Source: Rhodanobacter lindaniclasticus (lineage in GTDB: Bacteria > Pseudomonadota > Gammaproteobacteria > Xanthomonadales > Rhodanobacteraceae). From it: a DNA stretch of 64,000 nt. The position numbers and the translations under genes are program-made. The stretch spans positions 1 through 64,000 of the forward strand of contig NZ_MWIO01000002.1 of the NCBI RefSeq assembly GCF_004799035.1, read 5' to 3'. Shown here in pieces: positions 54,336 through 62,990 of the stretch (position 1 is the stretch's first letter; each line of letters opens with the position of its first letter). The notes beneath the pieces were generated by a model that searched no databases, was not told where the DNA came from, and worked only from the letters and a program-made list of their open reading frames with translations.

Positions 54336-57300
54336 GGCGAATGGCCCAGGGTGATGCGCAGGCGGTGCGTCGCCCCATCGGTGGCGAGGGTGACGGGTTC
54401 GGCGGGGTCCAGCGTCTGGCCGTCCATTTCCACGCGCAACACGCCGCGACAGACGTGGTCGGGGTTCTGCACGCCGATCTCGTGAAGTGTGCCGTGGTGG
54501 CGGTAGCTGATGCGAAAGCCGGGCCATGCCTTCGGAATGCACGGCTCCACGCGCAGCCGCTCGCCTTGCAGGTGGAAGCCGAGCAACGCCTCCAGTCCGG
54601 CGCGGTACAGCCAGGCGGCGGAGCCGGTGTACCAGGTCCAGCCGCCGCGGCCGAGGTACGGTGCCACCGAATACACGTCCGCGCAGACCACGTACGGCTC
54701 GACCTTGTAGCGCGCCACCGCCTCGGCGCTGTCGCTGTGATGGATCGGGTTGAGCAGCTGGAACAGGCCGCCGGCACGATCGCCGTCGCCGAGCCCGGCC
54801 CAGGCGAAGATCGACCAGATCGCGCCGTGGGTGTACTGGCCGCCGTTCTCGCGCACGCCGGGCGGGTAGCCCTTGATGTAGCCCGGGTCCTTCCTGCCGT
54901 CCTGGTCGAACGGCGGGGTGAACAGCCGCGCGATCTGGTGCTCGTCGTCGATCAGCAAACGGTCGACCGAGTCCATCGCCTGCACCGTGTGTTCGCGGTC
55001 GGTCGCCGCGCCCAGCACGCTCCACGATTGCGCGATGGTGTCGATGCGGCACTGCTCGCTGTCCTTCGAACCCAGCGGGGTGCCGTCGTCGTAGTAGCCG
55101 CGGCGGTACCACGCGCCGTCCCAGGCTTCTTCCAGCGCCGCGCGCAGCGCCTTGGCGTGGTCGCGCCACGTCGCCGCACGGGTATCGCCGCGCGCATCCG
55201 CTTCCGGCGCCAGCGCGTCGATGGTGGCGAGCAGGAACCAGCCCAGCCAGCTGCTCTCGCCACGGCCCTCGGCACCCACCGCGTTCATGCCGTCGTTCCA
55301 GTCGCCGGTGCCGATCAGCGGCAGGCCGTGCGCGCCGCGGGTGAGGCTGGTGTCGATCGCCAGCGCGCAATGCTCGTACAGCGTCGCCTGCCGGTCGGAC
55401 ACCTCGGGCTGGAATAACGCATCGGTGGCGCCGTCGGGGATCGCCTGGCCCTGCAGGAATGGCAGCTTCTCGTCCAGCACCGCGCGGTCGCCGCTGACCT
55501 CGACGTAATGCATCGCCACGTAGGCCAGCCACACGCGATCGTCGCGGATCTTCGTGCGCACCCCCTGGCCGCGCGGCGGCAGCCACCAGTGCTGCACGTC
55601 GCCTTCGGCGAACTGGCGTCCGCCGGCGCGCAGCAGGTGTTCGCGCGCCAGCTCGGGGCGGCTCACGCACAGCGCCATCACGTCCTGCAACTGGTCGCGG
55701 AAGCCGTACGCGCCGCTGGCCTGGTAGTACGCGGTGCGCGCCCACAGCCGGCAGGCGGTGACCTGGTACAGCAGCCAGTCGTTGAGCAGGATGTCGAGCG
55801 CGCGGTCCGGCGTGCCGACCTGCACGGTGTCGAGCAGGTCGTTCCATTGCGCCGCGATGCGGGCGAGCAGCTCGTCGACATCGGCGTGGCGGTACTTCGT
55901 CACCAGCGCGCGGGCGGCGTCTTCGTCGTCGCCTTCGCCAAGCAGGAAGATCAGGTCGAGTTGCGTGCCCGGCGGCAGTTCCACCCGCGTCTGCAGCGCG
56001 CCGCAGGGGTCGAGTCCGGCGCCGAGGCGGCCGTCCAGCGGCTGGTCGTGATGCAGGGCCGCCGGCTGCGCGGTGCTGCCCAGGGCGCCGAGGAAACTCG
56101 CGCGGTCGCCGCTGAGCGACTGCTGTGCACCGGCCAGGTCGAAGAACGCCACGCGCTCGCCGAAATCGGCGCGCCAGCGGTTGCGCGCGAACAGCGCGCC
56201 GCTGGCCGCGTCGTGCGCGGTGACCACGAACGGCGCCGGCGTGCTGCCGTTGGCGCCCAGCGCCCATGCCACGTAACCGGTGACCGACAGCCGCCGCGTG
56301 CGGTGCGAGCGGTTGACCAGGCGCAGCCGCGACAGCTTGACCGGATCGTCCGGCGCCACGCACACGGTCAGCGCCAGCGCGATGCCGTGGGCGTCGTTGC
56401 ACAGTTGCGTCCAGCCCTTGCCGTGGGTGGCGACGCAGTGTGCGCCGGGTACGCGGATCGGCAGCGCGCCGGCGCTCCACAGCTCGCCGTTGTCGGCATC
56501 GCGCAGGTAGATGATGTCGTGCGGCGGGTCGCTGACCGGGTCGTTCGGCCACGGCGTCAGCGCGTTCTGCTGGCTGTTGGTCGACCAGCTGTAGCCGCCG
56601 CCCTCGGCGGTGACGATGCAGCCGAAATGCGGGTTGGCCAGCACGTTGGTCCATGGCGCCGGCGTGGCTGCGGCGTCCAGCGCGATGCGGTAGCTGCGGC
56701 CGTGTTCGATGAAGCCGCCGTGGCCGTTGGGAAACTCCTGCGTCGGCTCGTCCGGCATGGCCGCCGCCGGCGTTGTGGCGCGGATCGGCGCGGCATCGGC
56801 CGGTGCCACGGCGGCGGACGCGACGGTAGCCCCGGCATCGGCGTCGACCAGCACGCGCACGGCGGTGAGCAGGGCGTCGCGCTGGTCGGCGCCGATGGCG
56901 TCCTCGCGCGGGCAGAACAGCTGCGCCTTCGGCAAGCCTTCGCAATCCTTCAGTTGCGCCTGCTGCGCGTCGATGCGCTGCGCCAGCGCGTCGCGCGTGC
57001 CGTCGTCGTCGCCGAGCCGGTCCAGCACCACCACGTCCACTGCCAGTTGCTGCGCGCGCCACCAGCGCTGCGCCAGCAGCAACGCATCCAGGCGCTCGAG
57101 CGCCGCGGCACCGTCCACTCGCAGCAGCGCGATCGGTCGATCACCGGAGATGCTCAGCCCCCACAGCGCGGGCGCGCCGCCGTGGCCGCGGGCGCGATCT
57201 TCCGGCGCGGCGCGCTGGCGTGGATCGCTGACCAGCAGCGCATCCTGCCAGCGGGCGAAGCGCGCGGCCTGCGCGTCGTCGATGCCGAACTGCTGGTGCT

Positions 57301-58171
57301 GTCCGCGCGCCCGCGCGGCGGCGTCGGCGAACAGGCGCTCGGCGGCCTGCGCGTCCTGGATGCGCGCGTGCAGGGCCAGCGCGCCCTCGCGCGAATCGGC
57401 CACTTGCGTCCACAACAGCAGCACGACGCGCGCGCGAGGCGCCAGGCTGAAGCCGCGGCGCAGCGCCCACACCGGATCGAGCACGCAGCCGGTACTTCCC
57501 GACAGCGCCGCTCCGGGTCGCATCGCCAGCGCGTCGCGCAACGTGCGGCCGCGGCCGAGGAAGCGCGCGCGGTCGGTTTCGCGTTCGGGCGCGCCATCGA
57601 CCACGCCGACCAGTTGCAGGGCCTGCGCCGCCCACACCGTGGCCTGGCTGTCGCTGCGCTTGCGCCGGGTGGCCAGCAGCAACTGGCGGGCCTCGTCCCA
57701 GTCGGTCTGCACGAACATCTTGGCGTAGGCCGGATGGCTGTCATCGTCGCCGCGCGGGCCCAGCACCAGTTCCGCGTAGCTGGTCAGCGACACGTGGCGA
57801 TGGCGATCGCCGTGGTTGCTCAGCACCAGTCGGCGCAATTCGATGTCGGCATCGGCTGCCACCGCCACGTCGAGTTCGTGGTGCAGCGACTGGTGGCGGC
57901 CGGCGTAATGCGCCAGCCCGGGCGAGAAGCGCGCGGCATCGTCCGGCCGCGACACGCCCAGCGGCTGCGTGGTGACCGACCACACCTCGCCGTCATCCTC
58001 GTCGCGCAACAGCAGGAAGCTGCCCCAGGGATCGGTGACCGGGTCCTCGCGCCAGCGCGTCACCGCCAGCTCGCGCCAGCGCAGGAAGCCGGCGCCGTTG
58101 GCGCCCAGCATGGTGCTGAGCCGACCATTGCCGAGCAGGTGGCGGGGCGGCGGGGTTGCATCGGGGGACAT
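54332..58171 (-). CDS. GH94 phosphorylase-like protein (NdvB/SOGP C-terminal type)
   Basis: 1279 residues. Two consecutive beta-sandwich domains of the glycosyltransferase-36 family: the first starts 'RHLLGNGRLSTMLGANGAGF', the second near residue 490 'GGFIEHGRSYRIAL' with 'GGGYSWSTNSQQNALTPWPN'. Then comes an (alpha/alpha)6 barrel with 'GTGDWNDGMN' (near 957), catalytic Asp region, and 'KGYPPGVRENGGQYTHGAIW'. It matches the C-terminal third of cyclic beta-1,2-glucan synthase NdvB and also 1,2-beta-oligoglucan phosphorylase. No GT84 domain or signal peptide. Probably cytoplasmic phosphorolysis of beta-1,2-glucan, releasing glucose 1-phosphate. Divergent from the GH144-like gene. Confidence 0.88.
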   Translation of the reverse strand: MSPDATPPPRHLLGNGRLSTMLGANGAGFLRWRELAVTRWREDPVTDPWGSFLLLRDEDDGEVWSVTTQPLGVSRPDDAARFSPGLAHYAGRHQSLHHELDVAVAADADIELRRLVLSNHGDRHRHVSLTSYAELVLGPRGDDDSHPAYAKMFVQTDWDEARQLLLATRRKRSDSQATVWAAQALQLVGVVDGAPERETDRARFLGRGRTLRDALAMRPGAALSGSTGCVLDPVWALRRGFSLAPRARVVLLLWTQVADSREGALALHARIQDAQAAERLFADAAARARGQHQQFGIDDAQAARFARWQDALLVSDPRQRAAPEDRARGHGGAPALWGLSISGDRPIALLRVDGAAALERLDALLLAQRWWRAQQLAVDVVVLDRLGDDDGTRDALAQRIDAQQAQLKDCEGLPKAQLFCPREDAIGADQRDALLTAVRVLVDADAGATVASAAVAPADAAPIRATTPAAAMPDEPTQEFPNGHGGFIEHGRSYRIALDAAATPAPWTNVLANPHFGCIVTAEGGGYSWSTNSQQNALTPWPNDPVSDPPHDIIYLRDADNGELWSAGALPIRVPGAHCVATHGKGWTQLCNDAHGIALALTVCVAPDDPVKLSRLRLVNRSHRTRRLSVTGYVAWALGANGSTPAPFVVTAHDAASGALFARNRWRADFGERVAFFDLAGAQQSLSGDRASFLGALGSTAQPAALHHDQPLDGRLGAGLDPCGALQTRVELPPGTQLDLIFLLGEGDDEDAARALVTKYRHADVDELLARIAAQWNDLLDTVQVGTPDRALDILLNDWLLYQVTACRLWARTAYYQASGAYGFRDQLQDVMALCVSRPELAREHLLRAGGRQFAEGDVQHWWLPPRGQGVRTKIRDDRVWLAYVAMHYVEVSGDRAVLDEKLPFLQGQAIPDGATDALFQPEVSDRQATLYEHCALAIDTSLTRGAHGLPLIGTGDWNDGMNAVGAEGRGESSWLGWFLLATIDALAPEADARGDTRAATWRDHAKALRAALEEAWDGAWYRRGYYDDGTPLGSKDSEQCRIDTIAQSWSVLGAATDREHTVQAMDSVDRLLIDDEHQIARLFTPPFDQDGRKDPGYIKGYPPGVRENGGQYTHGAIWSIFAWAGLGDGDRAGGLFQLLNPIHHSDSAEAVARYKVEPYVVCADVYSVAPYLGRGGWTWYTGSAAWLYRAGLEALLGFHLQGERLRVEPCIPKAWPGFRISYRHHGTLHEIGVQNPDHVCRGVLRVEMDGQTLDPAEPVTLATDGATHRLRITLGHSP

Positions 58172-58419
58172 GCGGACGGCTCCTGCGGCTGCGGCGCAGT
58201 CGGATCGGACGAGGTGGCGAATGGCATGCACGCGAGCGCAAGACCCTGCGCTGTCGTCGCTCCCGCAGCAAGCGGGAGCGAGCCCGGGCCATTCGGCGAA
58301 ACCGTTCCAGCCTGCGGCGTGCGCCGGCAATGCAACGTGAAAGTGTCGTCCTACACGCCGCGCACGCACTTGCCGCTGCACACTGGCGGCAATGTGTCGT
58401 TCCATCCATCGCTGCCGGG

Positions 58420-59745
58420 ATGCTGTCGATGTCCACGCTGTGCCTGCTCTCCGATGACGCCATGCTCGACCGCCTGCAACGCGCGGCGTTCGGCTATTTC
58501 ATGGAGACGATGAACCCGCGCAACGGGCTGATCCCGGATACCTCGCGCGCCAACTCGCCGGTGAGCATCGCGGTGGTGGGCTTCGCGCTGTCGTGCTATC
58601 CGGCGGCGGTCGCGCGCGGCTGGATCGAGCGCGCGGAGGCGGTGCGCCGCAGCCTGCTGGCGCTGCGCTTCTTCCGCGACAGCGACCAGAGCGGCAGCCC
58701 CGCGGCTACCGGCTACAAGGGCTTCTACTACCACTTCCTCGACATCGACAGCGGCACGCGGGTGTGGCAATCGGAGTTGTCGATGATCGACAGCGCGCTG
58801 CTGATCGCCGGGATGCTCACCGTGGCCACCGCGTTCGACGGCGCCGATGCCGAGGAAACCGAGTTGCGCGAGTTGGCGCAAGCGCTGTACCGGCGCGTCG
58901 ACTGGCGCTGGTCGCAGGACGACGCGCGCACCATCTACCAGGGCTGGAAACCGGAGAGCGGCTACCTGCATTACGGCTGGGAGGGCTACAGCGAGGCGAT
59001 CGTCCTGTACGCGCTGGCGCTGGGTTCGCCCACCCACCCGATCTCGGCCGACTGCTATGCCGGCTGGACCTCCACCTATCAGTGGGAGAACCTCTACGAC
59101 CAGGATTTCCTCTACGCCGGCCCGCTGTTCGTGCACCACTACTCGCAGGCGTGGCTGGACCTGCGCGACGTGCGCGACCCGTTCATGCGCGAGAAGCAAT
59201 CGGACTATTTCGAGAACAGCCGCCGCGCGGTGCGGGTGCAGCGCCGCTACGCGGAACTCAACCCGCACCAGTTCGTCGGCTACGACCGCAACTGCTGGGG
59301 CCTGTCCGCCTGCGACGGCCCTACCGACGAGGTGCAGGGGGTGGCCAACGAGCAGCGCCATCTGTTCGGTTACGCCGCGCGTGGCGTGCCGTATGGGCCG
59401 GATGACGGCACGCTGTCGCCGCCGGCCGTGCTGGCCTCGCTGCCGTTCGCGCCGCAGCCGGCGCTGGCCGCACTGCGCACCATGCTGCTGCGCCATCCGC
59501 AGATCCTCAGCCAGGATCGCCTGGCCACCAGCTTCAACGCCAGCGTCGATGGCGGCGCTGGCCGGCCGTGGATCTCGGCGGGACACTACGGGCTGGACCA
59601 GGGCATCGTCTTCATGATGATCGAGAACCACCGCAGCGAGTCGATCTGGCGCCTGATGCGTGGCTGCCATCCGCTCGCCAGCGGGTTGCGCAAGGCCGGC
59701 TTCAGCGGTGGCTGGCTCGATGCGCCGGCCGGAGGAGTCCGCTGA
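58420..59745 (+). CDS. GH144/PF10091-like beta-1,2-glucanase
   Basis: About 441 residues. An (alpha/alpha)6 fold of the 'putative glucoamylase' family: 'LQRAAFGYFMETMNPRNGLI', 'ATGYKGFYYHFLDIDSGTR', 'GYLHYGWEGYSEAIVLYALA', 'AGPLFVHHYSQAWLDLRDVR' and 'NCWGLSACDGPTDEVQGV'. Related GH144 enzymes are endo-beta-1,2-glucanases, and the same domain forms the middle part of NdvB. No signal peptide visible. Start ATG 58420 or 58429; both lack a clear ribosome site. Coupled to the oxidoreductase (TGATG). The 248-base gap to the GH94 gene is a shared upstream region without further features. Confidence 0.85.
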   Translation: MLSMSTLCLLSDDAMLDRLQRAAFGYFMETMNPRNGLIPDTSRANSPVSIAVVGFALSCYPAAVARGWIERAEAVRRSLLALRFFRDSDQSGSPAATGYKGFYYHFLDIDSGTRVWQSELSMIDSALLIAGMLTVATAFDGADAEETELRELAQALYRRVDWRWSQDDARTIYQGWKPESGYLHYGWEGYSEAIVLYALALGSPTHPISADCYAGWTSTYQWENLYDQDFLYAGPLFVHHYSQAWLDLRDVRDPFMREKQSDYFENSRRAVRVQRRYAELNPHQFVGYDRNCWGLSACDGPTDEVQGVANEQRHLFGYAARGVPYGPDDGTLSPPAVLASLPFAPQPALAALRTMLLRHPQILSQDRLATSFNASVDGGAGRPWISAGHYGLDQGIVFMMIENHRSESIWRLMRGCHPLASGLRKAGFSGGWLDAPAGGVR

Positions 59746-61268
59746 TGGCCACCCGCTACGACGCCAGCATCAGCACCCCGCAGGACGACGACGAGCGCGA
59801 GCGCCTCGCCGCGGTGGGCCCCGTCTCGTGGAGCAACCCGGTGCCCGAGGCGCCGTACCAGCTGGTGATCCTCGGTGGCGGTTCGGCGGGGCTGGCGGCG
59901 GCCGACGCGGCGGCGGCGCTGGGCGCACGCGTGGCGCTGGTCGAACGCCATCTGCTCGGCGGCACCTGCTTCAACACCGGCTGCGTACCGTCCAAGAGCC
60001 TGCTGCGCAGCGCCGCGGTGTACGCGCAGATGCGCGATGCCGCGCGCTACGGTGCGCAGCCGCCGGTCGCGGTCACGGTGGATTTCGCCGCCGCGATGGC
60101 GCGCCTGCGGCACATCCGCAGCCACTTGGCCGGCACCGTGTCGGTGCGCCAGCTGGCCGAGCGCGGCGTCGACGTGTACTTCGGCAACGCGCAGTTCACG
60201 GGTCCGGACAGCCTGGCCGTCAACGGCCAGCCGCTGCCGTTCCACCGCGCGCTGATCGCCACCGGCGCGCGGCCGCAGATCCCCGACCTCCCCGGCCTCA
60301 AGCAGGCCGGCTTCCTCACCAACGCCACCGTGTTCGATCTGACCGAACTGCCGCCGCGGCTGCTGGTGATCGGCGGCGGCCCGCTGGGCTGCGAGCTGGC
60401 GCAGGCGTTCGAGCGCTTCGGCGCCAAGGTCACCATCGTGCAGAACATGCCGCTGTTCCTGCCGCATGAGGAGCGCGACGCGGCGCAGACCCTGTCCGAG
60501 GCCTTCGCCCGCGATGGTATCGAGGTGCGCCTCAACACCGAAGTGGTCGCGATCCGCACCGAGGGCGCGGAGAAGGTGATCGACCTGGTTACCGACGACT
60601 ACCACAGCACGATCCGCGTCGACGCCATCCTGGCCGGCGTCGGGCGCCGGCCGAACGTGCACGGGCTGGCGCTGGAGGCGGCCGGCGTCGATTACGACGA
60701 GGCCACCGGCATCACCGTCGACGACCACCTGCGCACCAGCAACCGACGCATCTTCGCCGCCGGCGACGTCTGCCTGGAGGCCAGGTTCACCGACATCGCC
60801 GAGGAATCGGCGCGCATCGGCGTGCGCAACGCGCTGCTGCGCGGGCGCGAGCGGCTCAGCGAGCGGGTGGTGCCGTGGTGCACCTACACCGATCCGGAGA
60901 TCGCCCACGTCGGCCTGTACGTGCGCGAGGCGAACGCGCGCGGCATCCCGATCAAGACCTACACCATCCCGATGCACCAGGTCGATCGCGCGATCACCGA
61001 CAGCGAGCAGGACGGCTTCGTCAAGCTGCACGTCGGCGAGGGTAGCGACCGCATCCTGGGCGCCACCATCGTCTCGCGCGACGCCGGCGACATGATCAGC
61101 CAGGTCACCCTGGCGATGGTTGCCGGCGTGGGCCTGCGCACGCTGGCGAAAGTGATCCACGCCTACCCGACCAAGACCGAGGCCATCCGCCTCGCCGCGA
61201 TGGCGTACAACCGCCGCCGGCTGAGCGGCCGCCTGCTGGCGCGCCTGCGCCGCTGCCTGCCGCACTGA
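59745..61268 (+). CDS. Pyridine nucleotide-disulfide oxidoreductase (MerA-like)
   Basis: 507 residues. FAD site 'LVILGGGSAGLAAADAAAAL' (residues 40-59), redox disulfide 'LGGTCFNTGCVPSK' (Cys75, Cys80), NAD(P) motif 'LLVIGGGPLGCELAQAFERF', second FAD motif 'RRIFAAGDVC', and the partner His-Glu in 'HAYPTKTEAI' near the C-terminus. Typical of mercuric reductase-like/dihydrolipoamide dehydrogenase enzymes, but without the MerA N-terminal metal domain or C-terminal Cys pair. Electron acceptor unknown. The reason for coupling to the glucanase gene is not evident. Confidence 0.9.
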   Translation: MATRYDASISTPQDDDERERLAAVGPVSWSNPVPEAPYQLVILGGGSAGLAAADAAAALGARVALVERHLLGGTCFNTGCVPSKSLLRSAAVYAQMRDAARYGAQPPVAVTVDFAAAMARLRHIRSHLAGTVSVRQLAERGVDVYFGNAQFTGPDSLAVNGQPLPFHRALIATGARPQIPDLPGLKQAGFLTNATVFDLTELPPRLLVIGGGPLGCELAQAFERFGAKVTIVQNMPLFLPHEERDAAQTLSEAFARDGIEVRLNTEVVAIRTEGAEKVIDLVTDDYHSTIRVDAILAGVGRRPNVHGLALEAAGVDYDEATGITVDDHLRTSNRRIFAAGDVCLEARFTDIAEESARIGVRNALLRGRERLSERVVPWCTYTDPEIAHVGLYVREANARGIPIKTYTIPMHQVDRAITDSEQDGFVKLHVGEGSDRILGATIVSRDAGDMISQVTLAMVAGVGLRTLAKVIHAYPTKTEAIRLAAMAYNRRRLSGRLLARLRRCLPH

Positions 61269-61349
61269 GCGTGCATCTCACGCGCTCTTGCCGCCGGGGC
61301 GCCTAGAATTACCCCTTTCGACTTTCCACCTCACACCCAAGGAACTCCC

Positions 61350-62255
61350 ATGCAACTTGGCATGATCGGTCTCGGCAAGATGGGCGCCAACATGGCGCAG
61401 CGGTTGCTCAACGGCGGCCACCAGGTCACCGGCTTCGATCCGAACGCGGAGGCGCGCAAGCAGCTGGAAGGCAAGGGCGGCGGCTCGGCCGCTTCACTGG
61501 ATGCGCTGGTGCAGGCCTTGCCCGCGCCGCGCGTGCTGTGGCTGATGGTGCCCTCGGGCAAGATCACCGACGACACCGTCACCGCCTTGCTGGCCCTGCT
61601 GGACAAGGGCGACACGATCATCGACGGCGGCAATTCCAACTACAAGGATTCGCTCGGCCACGCCGCCAGGTGCGAGGACAAGGGCGTCAACTACGTCGAC
61701 TGCGGCACCAGCGGCGGCGTGTGGGGACTGGCCGAGGGCTACAGCATGATGGTCGGCGGCGACGAAAAAGTCGTCGACACGCTGCGGCCGATCTTCGAGA
61801 CGCTGGCGCCCGGCAAGGATCAGGGCTGGGGCCGCGTCGGCCCGGCCGGTTCCGGCCACTTCACCAAGATGGTCCACAACGGCATCGAGTACGGCCTGAT
61901 GCAGGCCTACGCCGAAGGCTTCTCGATCCTCAAGCACAAGCAGGAGTTCGGCCTGGATCTGGCGCAGGTCGCCGAGATCTGGCGCTACGGCAGCGTGGTG
62001 CGATCCTGGCTGCTGGACCTGGCCGCCGACGCGCTCAAGAAGAACCCGCAGATGGACGGCGTCGCCCCCTACGTGGTCGACTCCGGCGAAGGCCGCTGGA
62101 CCGTCGACGCCGCGATGGAGCTGAGCGTATCGGCCCCGGTCATCACCCTCTCGCTGATGGAACGCTATCGCTCCCGCGACGACGACTCCTTCGCCGACAA
62201 GCTGCTGTCGTCGCTGCGCAACGAGTTCGGCGGACACGCGATCAAGAAGGAGTGA
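61350..62255 (+). CDS. gnd: 6-phosphogluconate dehydrogenase (short, decarboxylating)
   Basis: 301 residues: the short form, about 170 shorter than the E. coli enzyme. Rossmann motif 'MIGLGKMGANMAQRLL', 'IIDGGNSNYKDS', 'YVDCGTSGGVWGLAEGYSMM' (substrate site) and 'GPAGSGHFTKMVHNGIEYGL' with the catalytic Lys. Oxidises 6-phosphogluconate to ribulose 5-phosphate. Short Gnd proteins of this kind often prefer NAD+ (GntZ/GndA type). Start after AAGGAACT. Ends before the repeat-dense region. Confidence 0.94.
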   Translation: MQLGMIGLGKMGANMAQRLLNGGHQVTGFDPNAEARKQLEGKGGGSAASLDALVQALPAPRVLWLMVPSGKITDDTVTALLALLDKGDTIIDGGNSNYKDSLGHAARCEDKGVNYVDCGTSGGVWGLAEGYSMMVGGDEKVVDTLRPIFETLAPGKDQGWGRVGPAGSGHFTKMVHNGIEYGLMQAYAEGFSILKHKQEFGLDLAQVAEIWRYGSVVRSWLLDLAADALKKNPQMDGVAPYVVDSGEGRWTVDAAMELSVSAPVITLSLMERYRSRDDDSFADKLLSSLRNEFGGHAIKKE

Positions 62256-62297
62256 GGCGGGCGCGTGGCGCCCTCTGCGGGCAGCCGCCCGCCCGTC

Positions 62298-62317
62298 ATG
62301 CCTGCGAAAGCAGGCAT
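62298..62317. repeat. GAAA-loop hairpin ATGCCTGC/GCAGGCAT
   Basis: A perfect 8-base stem closed by a GNRA-type tetraloop (ATGCCTGCGAAAGCAGGCAT), 40 bases after the gnd stop codon. It resembles a class of dispersed intergenic repeats and could also act as the gnd transcript end. Confidence 0.6.
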
Positions 62318-62347
62318 CCAGCGACCTTGGGGGTACGGTCCGCTCCT

Positions 62348-62447
62348 GCAGGAGCGCACCCTGTGCGCGATGCTCTCGCTGCATCCAGAACGAAACGCGG
62401 TCGATCCCCGCACTTAATGTAGGAGCGCGCTTGCGCGCGATGCTCTA
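62348..62447. repeat. Two REP units in direct orientation
   Basis: GCAGGAGCGCACCCTGTGCG with CGATGCTCT (62348-62376) and GTAGGAGCGCGCTTGCGCGC with GATGCTCTAG (62419-62447). Both read in the same direction, unlike the inverted doublets elsewhere in the window. Confidence 0.8.
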
Positions 62448-62496
62448 GTTCCTGTTGCATCAGAGGCAACAGCTTTCGTCTGCCTGCGGCAGCCGA

Positions 62497-62660
62497 GTTA
62501 CTTTCTCTTTGCGTGGCCAAAGAGAAAGTAACCAAAGAGAAAGGCCACCCCGCTTGGCGCTTGTTGGGCATCCTGCCCAACAAGTCCGTGAGCCGGGGCC
62601 GGGCTTTTCGACAGCACATCCATGTGCTGGCGAAAAGGCATCGGCATCCCTGCCGATGCC
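62497..62660. repeat. Four consecutive perfect or near-perfect stem-loops
   Basis: Stem 1: GTTACTTTCTCTTTG and CAAAGAGAAAGTAAC, loop of 6 (62497-62532). Stem 2: CTTGTTGGGCA and TGCCCAACAAG, loop of 3 (62560-62584). Stem 3: CTTTTCG.CAGCACAT and ATGTGCTG.CGAAAAG (about 62606-62639). Stem 4: GCATCGGCA and TGCCGATGC (about 62639-62660). Together they look like a composite structured element rather than a gene. Confidence 0.8.
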
Positions 62661-62821
62661 CGCTGCGCGGCCTGTCGTCCCCGACTCACCGCCGCACAGG
62701 GGCCCCGGAAGAGCAGGCGCGCATCCTGCGCGCCAGAAGCATCACCCGGGTTGGCATACCTTCAGCGCTACACCATGCGCGGCTATTGTCCTTAGTACCT
62801 CTTTCATTGGCACCCTTTCCA

Positions 62822-62852
62822 TTTCGACGTCGCGTGCGGCGACCTATTTAAT
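62822..62852 (+). promoter_or_regulatory. Possible promoter before the ABC-3C-like gene
   Basis: TTTCGA (62822-62827) and TATTTAAT (62845-62852) give a weak sigma-70-like promoter with a 17-base spacer, the only AT-rich -10 candidate in the interval. The leader to the ATG at 62991 would be about 135 bases. Confidence 0.3.
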
Positions 62853-62990
62853 GCATCGCGGTTTAGGACGCTTGCATGGCCAAGAGATTCTGTCGGATGC
62901 TTATCGGATACGGACACGGCCGTGCCGCGACCGGCTTCCATCGCGAAGGAAGCAGTCACGGCACCGCTATATCGGTGGAGGGGATAGGGG

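Larger units (their letters stand above)
62256..62990. other. 735-base repeat-dense non-coding interval
   Basis: No frame on either strand has convincing coding signals. Content: a GAAA-loop hairpin ATGCCTGC/GCAGGCAT (62298-62317), two REP units (62348-62447), a row of four stem-loops (62497-62660), a short AT-rich stretch with TATTTAAT at 62845, then GGTGGAGGGGATAGGGG preceding the next ATG. It marks the border between the core block and the accessory region. Confidence 0.75.

Noticed and set aside
59745..61268. Calling the gene a true mercuric reductase (merA).
   Set aside because: No N-terminal metal-binding domain, no C-terminal cysteine pair and no other mer genes; only the general disulfide-reductase core is present.
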